A stretch of DNA of 64,000 nt from Hemileia vastatrix (taxonomy: Eukaryota; Basidiomycota; Pucciniomycetes; Pucciniales; Zaghouaniaceae). Of this stretch, positions 55,978 to 64,000 are shown one piece after another. The position numbers were made by a program, and so were the translations under genes. The DNA lies in NCBI GenBank assembly GCA_030280995.1, contig JASXTE010000017.1:17972998-18036997 (forward strand), in the 5' to 3' direction. Within the stretch, counting starts at the first letter, position 1; every line of letters begins with the position of its first letter. The notes under the pieces are model-generated. The model was not told the DNA's origin. It saw only the letters and a list, made by a program, of their open reading frames with translations, and ran no database searches.

Positions 55978-57503
55978 TTATGGAGGCTGGTCCAGATTAT
56001 GATGTCGTTTTTTTTTGTTGGGGTTGTGGGAAGCACTGTGTTCTTTGAAGTGCATCCTGCTGGAGAGATTATATGGATTATAATGGGCAGGAATGGGTTT
56101 GGATGGAAGTTCAGAAGAGGAAGAAGAAGAGGCAGGAATGTATTGTTGGAAGGTGTGCTTAATGATCCTAGACATCTTCCAGTGGTCGTCCAATAGTTGT
56201 TTCCTCAAGGTTTTCTCAAAGTCATTTAATGGTCCATGGAAGGCAAAGGCTTTTAGCATGTTTGAACACATGGTGCTGAGGTGTTGTTTCATGTCTCCAT
56301 AATCCAGGGTCAAAGAAGTTTCTAGAGGTTATCCAACTCCAATAGTAGATTCAGGAGGAGGGGTGCCAACTAGACAAGAAGAATTGGATCAGTAATTATT
56401 TTTGTTGAAGAAATTGAATGAATTAATGTGGTACTTACAGATTGGAAGCTCATCAAATTTGTAAGCAGCCAGAATTTGGACTTCTGAAGATTTTGGAATG
56501 GTCATAGTAGGTGGATCAATTAGGGAAAGATATGGATTCTCTTGGTCTTCCTTCGAAAGGTTTTGAGAAGGTGAACTAGGAGACTGATTTGCCTGGGGCC
56601 TAGTTGGAGCAGCAGGTCTGTTGTTGCTGTTGTTAATATCTCTGCTGGATTCAGTTGGATGAGGTGCTGGTGATGGAGTACCAGGGTTGTTATAAGATGG
56701 AGCAGGAGAGGGTGATTTTGAAGTAGATTTATCTCTTCTGGATGGAGCTTTTGAGGGAATGGAACTTTCAGAAGAATAGTTGGCTGACAGAGGAGAGGTG
56801 TAGTTTTGTTGTCTTAACTGGGGACAAAGTTGTTGCTTTGGTGCAGTGTTGGGTGCTCTGGTTTCTTCCTGGGGTCCTCTGGCAGGTTTCCTAGAATTTT
56901 GGGAAATTTTGGAGTTTTTGGACCTTGGAAGGGTTGGCTGCATTGCTCTGGGAGCAGTGGGAGGTAATTGCATGGAGTTGTTTTCATTGATTGGTGGAAT
57001 TTGGCTGTTTTCTGGTTGTTTTTGGAGGTTTTGAGCCTGATTTTCACTGTCTAGTGAGGCGGGCAGGCTGCCTGGAGGCGGTCTAGAAGCCTAGGAGCTG
57101 ATTTTGAAGCTGTTGGAGCTAATTTAGCAGAGATAAAAGCTGTTTCTTGGGAAGCTAAGGCTGGTCTTTTGGGAAGAGTTCTGGAAGCTGAGTTCCTGGA
57201 TCTTCAGAATGGTGCTGAGGATAAAGAGGAAGAGGATGGACCAAGCTCTGGGGATATGGTAGGGGATCTGGAGAGGTATTTATGAGAAGGTGAAGGAGGA
57301 GGAATAGGGTAGTTGGCATCTCTGTCACATTTCTTCTTTTTGGAGTAGCAAGAATCACAAGCCCTGTTGTAGAATTTGGCTTCAGGAGTTGGAAGAGTGA
57401 ATGTGCAAGGTCTGCACATGTGGATGAACTGTTTGCAGGCATAGTCTTTGGGAGCAGTGAAGTAAGGAAGAGTAGAGGGGTCAACATCACGGGATCCAGC
57501 CAT
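55978..57503 (-). CDS. Antisense gene A of element 4: cysteine-cluster protein, spliced
   Basis: Exon candidates on the minus strand: 57,503-about 57,204 (MAGSRDVDPSTLPYFTAPKD, then CKQFIHMCRPC and ACDSCYSKKKKCDRD); about 57,050-56,440 in another frame (Pro/Ser/Gln-rich, ending KSSEVQILAAYKFDELPI); and 56,350-55,978 (LNDFEKTLRKQLLDDHWKMS, then a Ser-rich end). The last two are joined by a convincing intron: GTAAGTACC, branch-like ACTGATC, TTGTCTAG. The first junction is not resolved. ACDSCYSKKKKCDR resembles half of a fungal Zn2Cys6 cluster. Function unknown; a regulator or a nucleic-acid-binding protein is possible. Confidence 0.55.
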
Positions 57504-57654
57504 GATCTGTGGTGAGAAAAGATGATGGAAAGAGATAAGAAGGAGATTTTTGTCAGTGATGGGTAGATGATAAAGTGAAGGTGGAAGTTCAGCAGTTTGG
57601 CTGTAGGTGTGTTCTGTATGAAATTGGCTGGGTATATTTTATGCAAAACTCTGA

Positions 57655-58090
57655 AGTTCTCCAAGACTTTAAACTGGCTGGTTTCAAGATTAGTCCATCA
57701 AGACTCTAAACTGAAAAATCTATGGTTTCAAGATTAGTCCCCCAAGACTTTAAACTGAGGATTGTTTGATGGTGTAGTCCCCCAAGACTATAAACTGAGG
57801 AATGATTTTGTTGTAGGAATAGTTTGAAAGATTGGAAGAGGGTATCCACAGGGGGAGCCTCTGAATTTAGCAAAGGCAAGTTTGGGGGTAATTGATGAGC
57901 TGGCAGCTCTATTCACAATTACCCCAGAATGTTAGTTTTTCTCTGTGTCTTAATGTGGTTGATCTCTGGTTCTGGGTTTATGATTTAGGTTTTTGAGTCT
58001 CCCAAGACTTTAAACTGAGGGTTTTTGAGTCCCCCAAGACTATAAAATGAGGATGGTCCCCCAAGACTCAAAACTGAGGGTTGTTTGTGG
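57655..58090 (+). repeat. Array of AAGACTTTAAACTGAGG motifs with a third hairpin unit
   Basis: About seven copies of AGTCCCCCAAGACTTTAAAC or close variants at 57,658-57,800 and 57,990-58,085, flanking a hairpin unit in which GGGGTAATTG (57,885-57,894) pairs with CAATTACCCC (57,916-57,925). Lies upstream of antisense gene A and downstream of gene B. Confidence 0.75.
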
Positions 58091-58137
58091 CTACATCCTA
58101 TAGAGGGTGTGGTCAATTTTTCTTTTCTGAATCAAAC

Positions 58138-58779
58138 TCAAGTACTAGTGGAATTACAGTGGGAATCAAGAGATGAAATGAAGTGTTCAGAATTAGCCTT
58201 GAACTGGTGAATGAGGTGTCTTCTGTTCTCAATGTCCTGTGGATCTCTAGCAGGAGTGGATTGGAAGTAGTTTAGCAGAAGGTGTTTCTGTTGAGATGTG
58301 TGTTGTTGGAACTTGGCCTTAATTGGGGGCAAGTGGTTTGTTGTTGGTGGTTCAATGGATCCTACATTGTTATCATCACTGTCAGAAGATGGAAGAACTG
58401 AGCAGTCATCAGTTTTATAAAGTGGAAAGAAGAAATGGAAGTTTTTACCATCAGATGGACCAGGGATGGTGGAACTTGTTGTTTTAGTGGTTTTGGAACT
58501 CTTCTGGGAGGGGTGTAGCTTTTTGGTTAATCTGGGAATAAAGATGGATGGCCTAGATCTTTTTGTTCTGGTAGAAGATGGACCATGTTGAGGTGGAGGT
58601 GAAGCTGTTGCAGAAGATAATAGACCAGGTCTGTAGAAGGACTTCTTTCTAGATTGGCAGACATCGCAGGACATTCTGTATGGATGGACAGGAGGTGTGA
58701 TGGTGCAGATTATATTATTGTCAATGCAGTATTGGCAAGTACCCATTTCAGAGGCAGGTTTGGGAAGAAGGTTGAACAT
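58138..58779 (-). CDS. Antisense gene B of element 4: cysteine-cluster protein
   Basis: 213 codons from ATG 58,779, chosen because it begins just before the first cysteine motif and outside the LTR (an upstream ATG at 58,899 lies within it). N-terminal GTCQYCIDNNIIC and MSCDVCQSRKKSF, where a further Cys appears replaced by Phe; then a Ser/Thr/Pro/Lys-rich linker, an acidic patch SSDSDDN, and a helical C-terminus (RDPQDIENRRHLIHQFKANS). The layout matches antisense gene A, so the two are probably paralogues. The 3' LTR starts 49 bp upstream, so a promoter would have to lie in the LTR, antisense. Confidence 0.6.
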   Translation of the reverse strand: MFNLLPKPASEMGTCQYCIDNNIICTITPPVHPYRMSCDVCQSRKKSFYRPGLLSSATASPPPQHGPSSTRTKRSRPSIFIPRLTKKLHPSQKSSKTTKTTSSTIPGPSDGKNFHFFFPLYKTDDCSVLPSSDSDDNNVGSIEPPTTNHLPPIKAKFQQHTSQQKHLLLNYFQSTPARDPQDIENRRHLIHQFKANSEHFISSLDSHCNSTST

Positions 58780-58817
58780 GGTGGTTTGATGAAGAAAGAA
58801 TGTGAACATTCTTAATT

Positions 58818-58827
58818 GGAGGGAGGA
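58818..58827 (+). other. Polypurine tract of element 4
   Basis: GGAGGGAGGA immediately before TGTGG of the 3' LTR. Confidence 0.7.
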
Positions 58828-59920
58828 TGTGGTCTTCCAACATTGGAAGGGGCCTTTGTTGTGTGATTTGGCGCTGTTTATGCATGTCTTAATTGACATC
58901 TGTTGAGGAATTGGGTATTTTTCTGGTTTTATTCCGTGGATATTGGGTCTGCGGGTATGTGGGTACTACCATTGGATAGCCCCGGCTTTTCTCTATATTT
59001 CGTGTCTTGTAGACATTTTTTCATATTCTAAGTTTTAAGGGGTCATTTCCTCATTTTTTTATTTAAAAAGATAGCTGCTTAATTTTGTTTTTCATGTTTT
59101 ACGGGATAACCTAAAGTCTTAGGGTTAAGTACTTAGTACCATTGGATGGGGCTAATTTAGCTTTATATTTCATGTCTCAATGTTGTTATAGTGAAATTCA
59201 GTGTTTTAAAGGTTTTAGTAGTGGTAGCTAATTTTTCTAAGTAGATTAGGTGTTTTTATTGGTTCTCTGGCTTCAGGGAGATCTGCCCACTTCAGGCGGC
59301 GCCTCCGACGTCGGGCAGCCCACCCGCCTCTGTTTTAAAAGGTTGGGGAGCACTTCTGGAGGGTTTTTATTCAATTTGGCGGGTACAGGCGCCAAATTTG
59401 TTGGTGTGCATGGGCTCTTAGATAGTGGTCGGTGTGTACATAGTGAATAAGACAGTTTGGGGCAACTTTAATTATCATACAACCATCTGGAGGTGATATC
59501 CTTGTTCTTCACTCAGTTTTCACTGTTTTTTGTAAACAATCGGCTGTGTTTGTTGCAAGGTTAGTTCTTCATTTAACTCAACTTTGGCAACTGTTTTCTC
59601 TGGTGTAGTCTTGCAAGCTATATCAAGTATTATTGCTTTCTCTGGTGTGGATTTTCAGCCTACATCAAGTATCTTTGCTTTCTCTGGTGTGGACATTGGT
59701 CTACATTTCAGTTCTTTGGTCTGGTATTCTGTCTGTGGACTACTTTCTTGGCTCATCAAGCAGTCAAGTGTGTTGAAAAAGGGGCTTTAGCAAACAGGAA
59801 CCAACTTACTCTAGCAAGTAAATCTCACTCTATTTTTCTAAAGGGACAGGGGATTTTCTCTCTGGTTTTCTCCAACTCCCTTGGTCAAGGCCTATAGCTA
59901 GTACTATAGGATTGTCTACA
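58828..59920 (+). repeat. 3' LTR of Ty3 element 4
   Basis: About 1,093 bp, pairs with 46,997-48,087; starts TGTGGTCTTCC, ends GGATTGTCTACA. Differences from the 5' copy are scattered substitutions. Confidence 0.9.
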
Positions 59921-61246
59921 TCACAAAAAAAGTTGTTTTTCATAGGAAAAGAGGTAGTTTTAGAGAGATGTTTCATTACATGTTGTCCAGGATGGACTAA
60001 TCTGTTGTGCCAAAGGGTGAATTGATCAGTGGAGGATAAGAGGACAAATGAATAAGGGGACTTACTGAAGGAAGTCTGAATAACAAGAAGATTTTCACTA
60101 ATAGACCCGTGAATGAGAGGTTTTTGATTGCTGGAGAGGGTGAATTTTGAGTCTCAACGAACAAGGGACAGATAATTGTAATTTGAGTGTAGAGTGGTGA
60201 GACTGATAAGGTTGAGTTTTAAGGTTGGAACAAAAAGACAGTTTTTTAAGTTAAATTCTTGATTATCAACAAGGAGTTTAATATCACCATATCCTTCACT
60301 GCAGATTGTGGAATGATCACCAAAAGAAATACGTGAACTATGATTAATGAAATTAATCAAGAGAGATTTGTTGCAGATCATGTGTTTTGTGGCGTCACTG
60401 TCTAGAACAAATTTGTATAGGTAGTTATGAGAAACCGCAGAGAGGCATTGGGCAGAGGTGGTTTCATGATTAGACAAGTCAACGGCAAAGTTGGTTTTGG
60501 AATTTGATTTGAATTGCTCTTTTCGTAAGTGGGGATGAAGTTGGAAGCATTCACTTTTGCAGTGTTTAGTTTTTGGGATTATGTTTGACACCAGAGCAAA
60601 TTTCATAGGATCGTCGGTCAGTTGTTTGAAGGGCACTTGATTGTTGTGAGGTAACAGGTTCTTTTTGAAGTAGATGATTATTAAGGGCAGAAATAAGTTT
60701 TGCGACTGTTAAAGATTCACCTCAAGCACTTGCGGTTTCTTTCTGAGCATCCCTAAAAGTATTAAATTCAGAAGGTAACTTAAAGAGAAAATAGGATGCC
60801 AATAGATTTTGTTTGAGGTCTACTCCGACAGCTCCTAATTCAAATTCTAGGCTTTTAATTAGTTCCATTTATTTAGTGATGTCTCCAGGGTAGGTAAGGT
60901 GAGTGAATTTCTGGAAAACACACATTTGATTGCTTTCACTAGAAGAGCGGTAGTGATCCTCAATAAATTTCCAGAGATGGTGAGGTTTTAGTATATTCTG
61001 GGAGTCAACAAAGCACTGCATGTGGTACGGATCAAGGAATTGCTGTATGAAACCTGAAGCTTTCTGAGTACGAATTTTAAAGGCAGTCGCTTCTTCTCCA
61101 GTGTCAGCCTTAGCATCGGTTAAAACCAGGTCGTAGAGATTGTGCTGCAGGAAGAATGCCTTCATCTTCAAAGCCCAAAATGGGTAGTTCTCCTTAGTTA
61201 GGAGTGGAATGCCATGAGTGGCAGTAGAGACCTCCGACGTTTGCAT
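59921..61246 (-). pseudogene. gag: Copia gag, protease and GAG-pre-integrase region
   Basis: Start near 61,246 (MQTSEVSTATHGIPLLTKEN), a Copia Gag N-terminus (PFWALKMKAFFLQHNLYDLV), then a stop near 60,868. Protease at 60,154-60,636 with FVLDSDATKHM, where the active-site DSGAT has Asp in place of Gly. GAG-pre-integrase sequence follows (LKLNLISLTTLHSNYNYLSL). The next domain, integrase, is displaced to below 46,996 by the nested Ty3. The lost protease Gly and the stops make it inactive. Confidence 0.82.
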
Positions 61247-61340
61247 TTGAGCAATGAGATTGAGTTCGTAAATTGCAGAGTAGAGAAGATAGGCTATTAA
61301 TACTAAAAGGGAAAGGTGGATAACCCCCGGTCTCATAATC

Positions 61341-61973
61341 TGTAAAGGAATGCTTTTGTTCTTTGTTATAAAGCCAATCAACAAGTTAGTAGTGTGCAAC
61401 TTATTCAAATAGATGAGCCAGTTATACCTGTAAATAGGACGGACGCGCTTGAGTAAATTTCAATAAGTAAATAAAAGTAAATACATTAAGAAAAAGGACC
61501 TTTGGTATAAAGCCAATGAACAAGTTAGTAGTGCGCGACTTATTCAAATAGATGAGCCAGTTATACCTAATGATCATGATAGGAATAATTAAAGTTGAGT
61601 ACAGTAGACTACAATAAGGATGAGAAAGAATACACACCTGTAAATAGGACGGACTCGCTTGAGGAAAAAAGCAAAGGGAGACTGCGCTTTTTAACTCAGA
61701 GAGTCCGATCATTTACAGGGGTAACAATAGGAGTGTAGTTACATAATGTAGGACGCAGGGATACTACAACTGAGGTGAGCATGACTAAAGTATTAGTTCA
61801 TATATTCTAGAGTAAGAGTGCATTAGGTAATTAATACGTGATAATATAGTAATTCAGGAGGCGACAAGAATGCAGACGTATGTAATCTAGAAGGAAAGAA
61901 AAAAAAGGAAAAAAAAAGAAACTGTAACACATAGGGAAAAGAAAATAGTGAAAACGAGATGACTATTCTGACA
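61341..61973 (-). repeat. 5' LTR of the Copia element, with internal duplication
   Basis: 633 bp against 493 bp for the left LTR. The first 114 bp (61,341-61,454) recur, slightly diverged, from 61,500 after a 45-bp AT-rich spacer. Ends CTGACA followed by ATATA. Confidence 0.85.
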
Positions 61974-62747
61974 ATATAAACTAGCTTGTGTTTAGATTTG
62001 ATTCACTAGAAAATCAACTTTGATAATATTATCTATAACTTTTCTATTTTCTAAAAAGTATTAAAATAGTTAAGTAAACCCTTACATCAAGGCGAAATAG
62101 GTGTGTGGCATTTATGTTGACGTTCCAAGAATTGGTGGCGTTCATAATTGCATGTTGCCTTCAGTTTGGCGTTCACAGGTTTTTATGCATAAAAGTATTA
62201 TTATTGCAGTGACACTCCCACTGGGAACGTCAGTCAAATTTTGGTAGTGCCACCTACCCTTTCTCTTGACCATTTCTAAGCCATTTCTGCTTGAATTTTA
62301 CTTGAAATTATATAATAGTTTGTGATAAACAGGTACGGTGTTAAAATGAATATCAACTGGTTGTAAATAAATCAAGGCTTGACACTACGTGCATACCCAC
62401 AGCTTTGCACGTAGTGTGATGATATAGAAGTGAGACCCAAGCATAGCCCAATCGAGGCTAGTTCTACGATGAATATGCCTAATTGTCAGATGGAACACAA
62501 GGCAAAAAATTTGTACTTTGGAGCAGCCAATAACTAATTATATTTTATTGTGTTATAATAAAGCTAATAAGTTTTATAGAATCATGTTTTGTAAAGTTTC
62601 AGAGGCATGTAAGTCGGATTATTCTGAGTTTTGCTGTTGATTATACAACACACAGTGAACTCACAGACATTGAAGGATTCACTAACTTGTTTTTTAATCA
62701 ATCCCTTTTCCAAAACATTTTCTTCAACTAAGTTTCTCACATCACCA
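61974..62747. other. Flank of the Copia element; two inverted repeats
   Basis: Candidate MITE at 62,105-62,253: GTGGCATTTATGTTGACGTT pairs loosely with the reverse complement of the right arm, GTGGCACTACC...TGACGTTCCC, with GGCGTTC repeated between. At 62,382-62,417 a perfect 11-bp inverted repeat, ACACTACGTGC and GCACGTAGTGT, has a 14-nt loop. No gene. Confidence 0.45.
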
Positions 62748-63110
62748 CTAAATGGTTTGCATCTTTTTCATTTTTCGGCAAGGTATTGGAGGTTTTTTGA
62801 GTCGACTTTGATTCAAGTTCTCTAACCCGCAAGATTCAAGTTTTATTGGTCTTAACTCTGTACACTTATCTTGAATAGCTTTTGATAGTTGATGAATTTC
62901 TTCTTCAATGCCGTCAGTTTCTTGAGAAATTAGTTGAGCAGAATCCAAAGCAACATCATGAAGGATTCAAGAGTTATCCATAGCAAACCAAGTAAATATA
63001 ATTTTTTTAGTGGCAGAATTGAATGGTGGCTTGTCTAAAAATATTTTAAGAAGCTCAAATAATTCTTGACCTTTTGATTGATGGCGTGATCTGACAATGT
63101 TGGATATGAT
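62748..63110 (-). pseudogene. Unidentified coding-like stretch
   Basis: Minus strand frame VRSRHQSKGQELFELLKIFL, then DKPPFNSATKKIIFTWFAMD, a TGA, and a further open piece (SAQLISQETDGIEEEIHQLS) ending at 62,748. It looks coding, but there is no recognised domain. The single TGA and the lack of a clear start suggest a gene remnant or exons I cannot place. Confidence 0.35.
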
Positions 63111-63571
63111 GACATATTCATTACATTTTATCAAAATTCAGAAGACCAGCCAACAAGCTAACAAGGGTCGCTGGTCTGCATTCAGTTTAACCCCGGACTT
63201 GTTTATTGCAAACTGTAATAATTATATTTTTCTTTTTAAAACAGACTTGACATATAATACCTAGCTAATCTAATCGCTTTATATATCTAATTATATCTTC
63301 GATCTTGGTATTCATTCCTGACTATCACACTTTACTAACCAGACAAAAACCCTTACAAAAATTTCCACAACATTTTTTTGTAGCTTTCTAGACAATATTT
63401 TTTAGTTGAAAAAAATGAATCCAGGTGAAAAGGTTTTTACTACTTTTTATAAACGATTTTATATTGAGTTTTAAAACCAAAAAAAGTGTAACACACAGTC
63501 TCCAGGAACTCCATCTAAATATTTTTTTTCTGCTTTAAACCTTTTGGTTTGATCACTACTAAGCTGTCGAG

Positions 63572-64000
63572 TTACTGGAGAAATGAATCGATTTGGAAAA
63601 TATGGAACACGCTGATTAAATTCTTTTTATAAACCTCTTTCTCGAGGTTTTTCCTGGTGAGTTTAAGTAGATTAATTCGTGGGAAAGGAGAAAAAAGACC
63701 CAGGGGAAAGAGAACGAATACGCATTTATAAGCTATTGATTTTGCACAACTCGCTATAAAATCACCAAAATCTTTTACCATCTGTATTGTGACTGCCGTA
63801 TTATCGGAACCGCTTTGAAAAGACTCATCACCAAAACAATGGGTTGGTGAAATACTTCCATGCGATAATTTCGTTTTAGCGATTTGTGAAGTAATTTTGG
63901 TACCGCCAAAATTCATCAGCTCCTCTTGTTTTTTGTGAGAGTCCTCCAAGTTTTTGCAGGCAGGGGCCTCATGAGAATGAATTTGTACAGTTTGGTTCAA
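63572..64000 (-). CDS. Partial open frame at the window end, possible host gene
   Basis: 142 codons, open to the window edge, so the true start may lie outside. Begins MNQTVQIHSHEAPACKNLED and ends IFQIDSFLQ. Base composition is more balanced than the surroundings, and residue use looks coding up to about codon 118 (LTRKNLEKE), after which it resembles intron or 3' sequence. No family recognised and no transposon motif, which makes it one of the few candidates for host coding DNA here. Confidence 0.4.
   Translation of the reverse strand: MNQTVQIHSHEAPACKNLEDSHKKQEELMNFGGTKITSQIAKTKLSHGSISPTHCFGDESFQSGSDNTAVTIQMVKDFGDFIASCAKSIAYKCVFVLFPLGLFSPFPRINLLKLTRKNLEKEVYKKNLISVFHIFQIDSFLQ

Larger units (their letters stand above)
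46997..59920 (+). mobile_element. Ty3/Gypsy retrotransposon of a second lineage with antisense genes (element 4)
   Basis: LTRs of about 1,091 bp (46,997-48,087 and 58,828-59,920), primer-binding site TGGCGCCCAAAGTGGGG, gag, protease, RT, RNase H, integrase on the + strand to 54,706, then 4 kb with repeats and two antisense genes, and a purine tract GGAGGGAGGA before the 3' LTR. Coding DNA is distinctly less AT-rich than that of elements 1-3. The LTRs differ at a few percent of sites by eye. Flanking 5-mers (CTCGC, TCACA) do not match, yet the surrounding Copia sequence clearly continues on both sides. Confidence 0.88.
43785..61973 (-). mobile_element. Ty1/Copia retrotransposon, interrupted by a Ty3 element
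   Basis: LTRs at 43,785-44,277 and 61,341-61,973, ends TGTAAAGGAATGC and TATTCTGACA, with the 5-bp duplication ATATA on both sides (43,780-43,784 and 61,974-61,978). Minus strand order from the right: gag, protease, then after the nested Ty3, integrase, RT and RNase H, the Copia order (integrase before RT). Purine tract AAGCAGGGAGGG adjoins the 3' LTR. Confidence 0.9.

Noticed and set aside
57155..57664. 169-codon minus strand frame overlapping antisense gene A
   Set aside because: The alternative frame starting at 57,503 carries the cysteine motifs. This one is Leu/Pro-rich shadow sequence.
46992..59925. A 5-bp target duplication for Ty3 element 4
   Set aside because: Flanking 5-mers are CTCGC and TCACA. 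They do not match, so I report no duplication.

Overview
The window is eukaryotic, AT-rich and almost entirely transposon-derived. Short GT..AG introns of about 50-75 nt with CTAAC/CTAAT-like branch sites, chromodomain Ty3 elements, and a Tet-like 2OG-Fe(II) oxygenase next to DNA transposons suggest a basidiomycete fungus. A rust (Pucciniales) is the most likely host; that placement is inference from family resemblance. I recognise no complete, certainly functional host gene, rRNA or CRISPR.

Region 1 (1-15,145) is a four-layer nest. An old + strand Ty3 copy (1-686, 14,327-14,544, 14,809-15,145) was split by a CACTA-like inverted-repeat element (687-14,323, ATT target duplication) and by a 261-bp relative (14,545-14,805, TAT duplication). 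Inside the large element lies a young minus strand Ty3 element (4,192-13,357) with 1,139-bp LTRs, an AAGGG duplication and a long pol frame. Region 2 (15,146-23,056) holds LTR remnants, a 155-bp tandem repeat, a decayed PIF/Harbinger transposase, a candidate tRNA-derived SINE and a decayed third Ty3 copy.

Region 3 (23,057-38,228) is a PIF/Harbinger element bounded by about 30-bp inverted repeats. It carries the usual pair of genes, a Myb/SANT-like DNA-binding protein (+) and a DDE transposase (-). Between them lies a third gene that I read as a Tet/JBP-like 2OG-Fe(II) dioxygenase (+). A second Ty3 element (27,350-36,165) has inserted into that oxygenase gene, and a 199-bp MITE has inserted into one LTR of this Ty3. 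This cargo arrangement is the most interesting signal in the window.

Region 4 (38,229-43,784) holds a + strand open frame of unknown function, a minus strand SNF2 helicase pseudogene with decayed motifs, and a second copy of the LTR remnant seen in region 2. Region 5 (43,785-61,973) is a minus strand Ty1/Copia element (ATATA duplication). A + strand Ty3 element of a different, less AT-rich lineage (46,997-59,920) has inserted into it. That Ty3 carries, between pol and its 3' LTR, two antisense genes with cysteine-cluster N-termini and recurrent hairpin repeats. Region 6 (61,974-64,000) has small inverted repeats and two minus strand coding-like stretches, one running off the window end, which are the best candidates for host sequence.

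The elements do not form a host pathway. The window records successive insertions: the younger Ty3 copies keep paired LTRs, TATA boxes, polypurine tracts and shared gag introns, while older copies are broken by stops and deletions.
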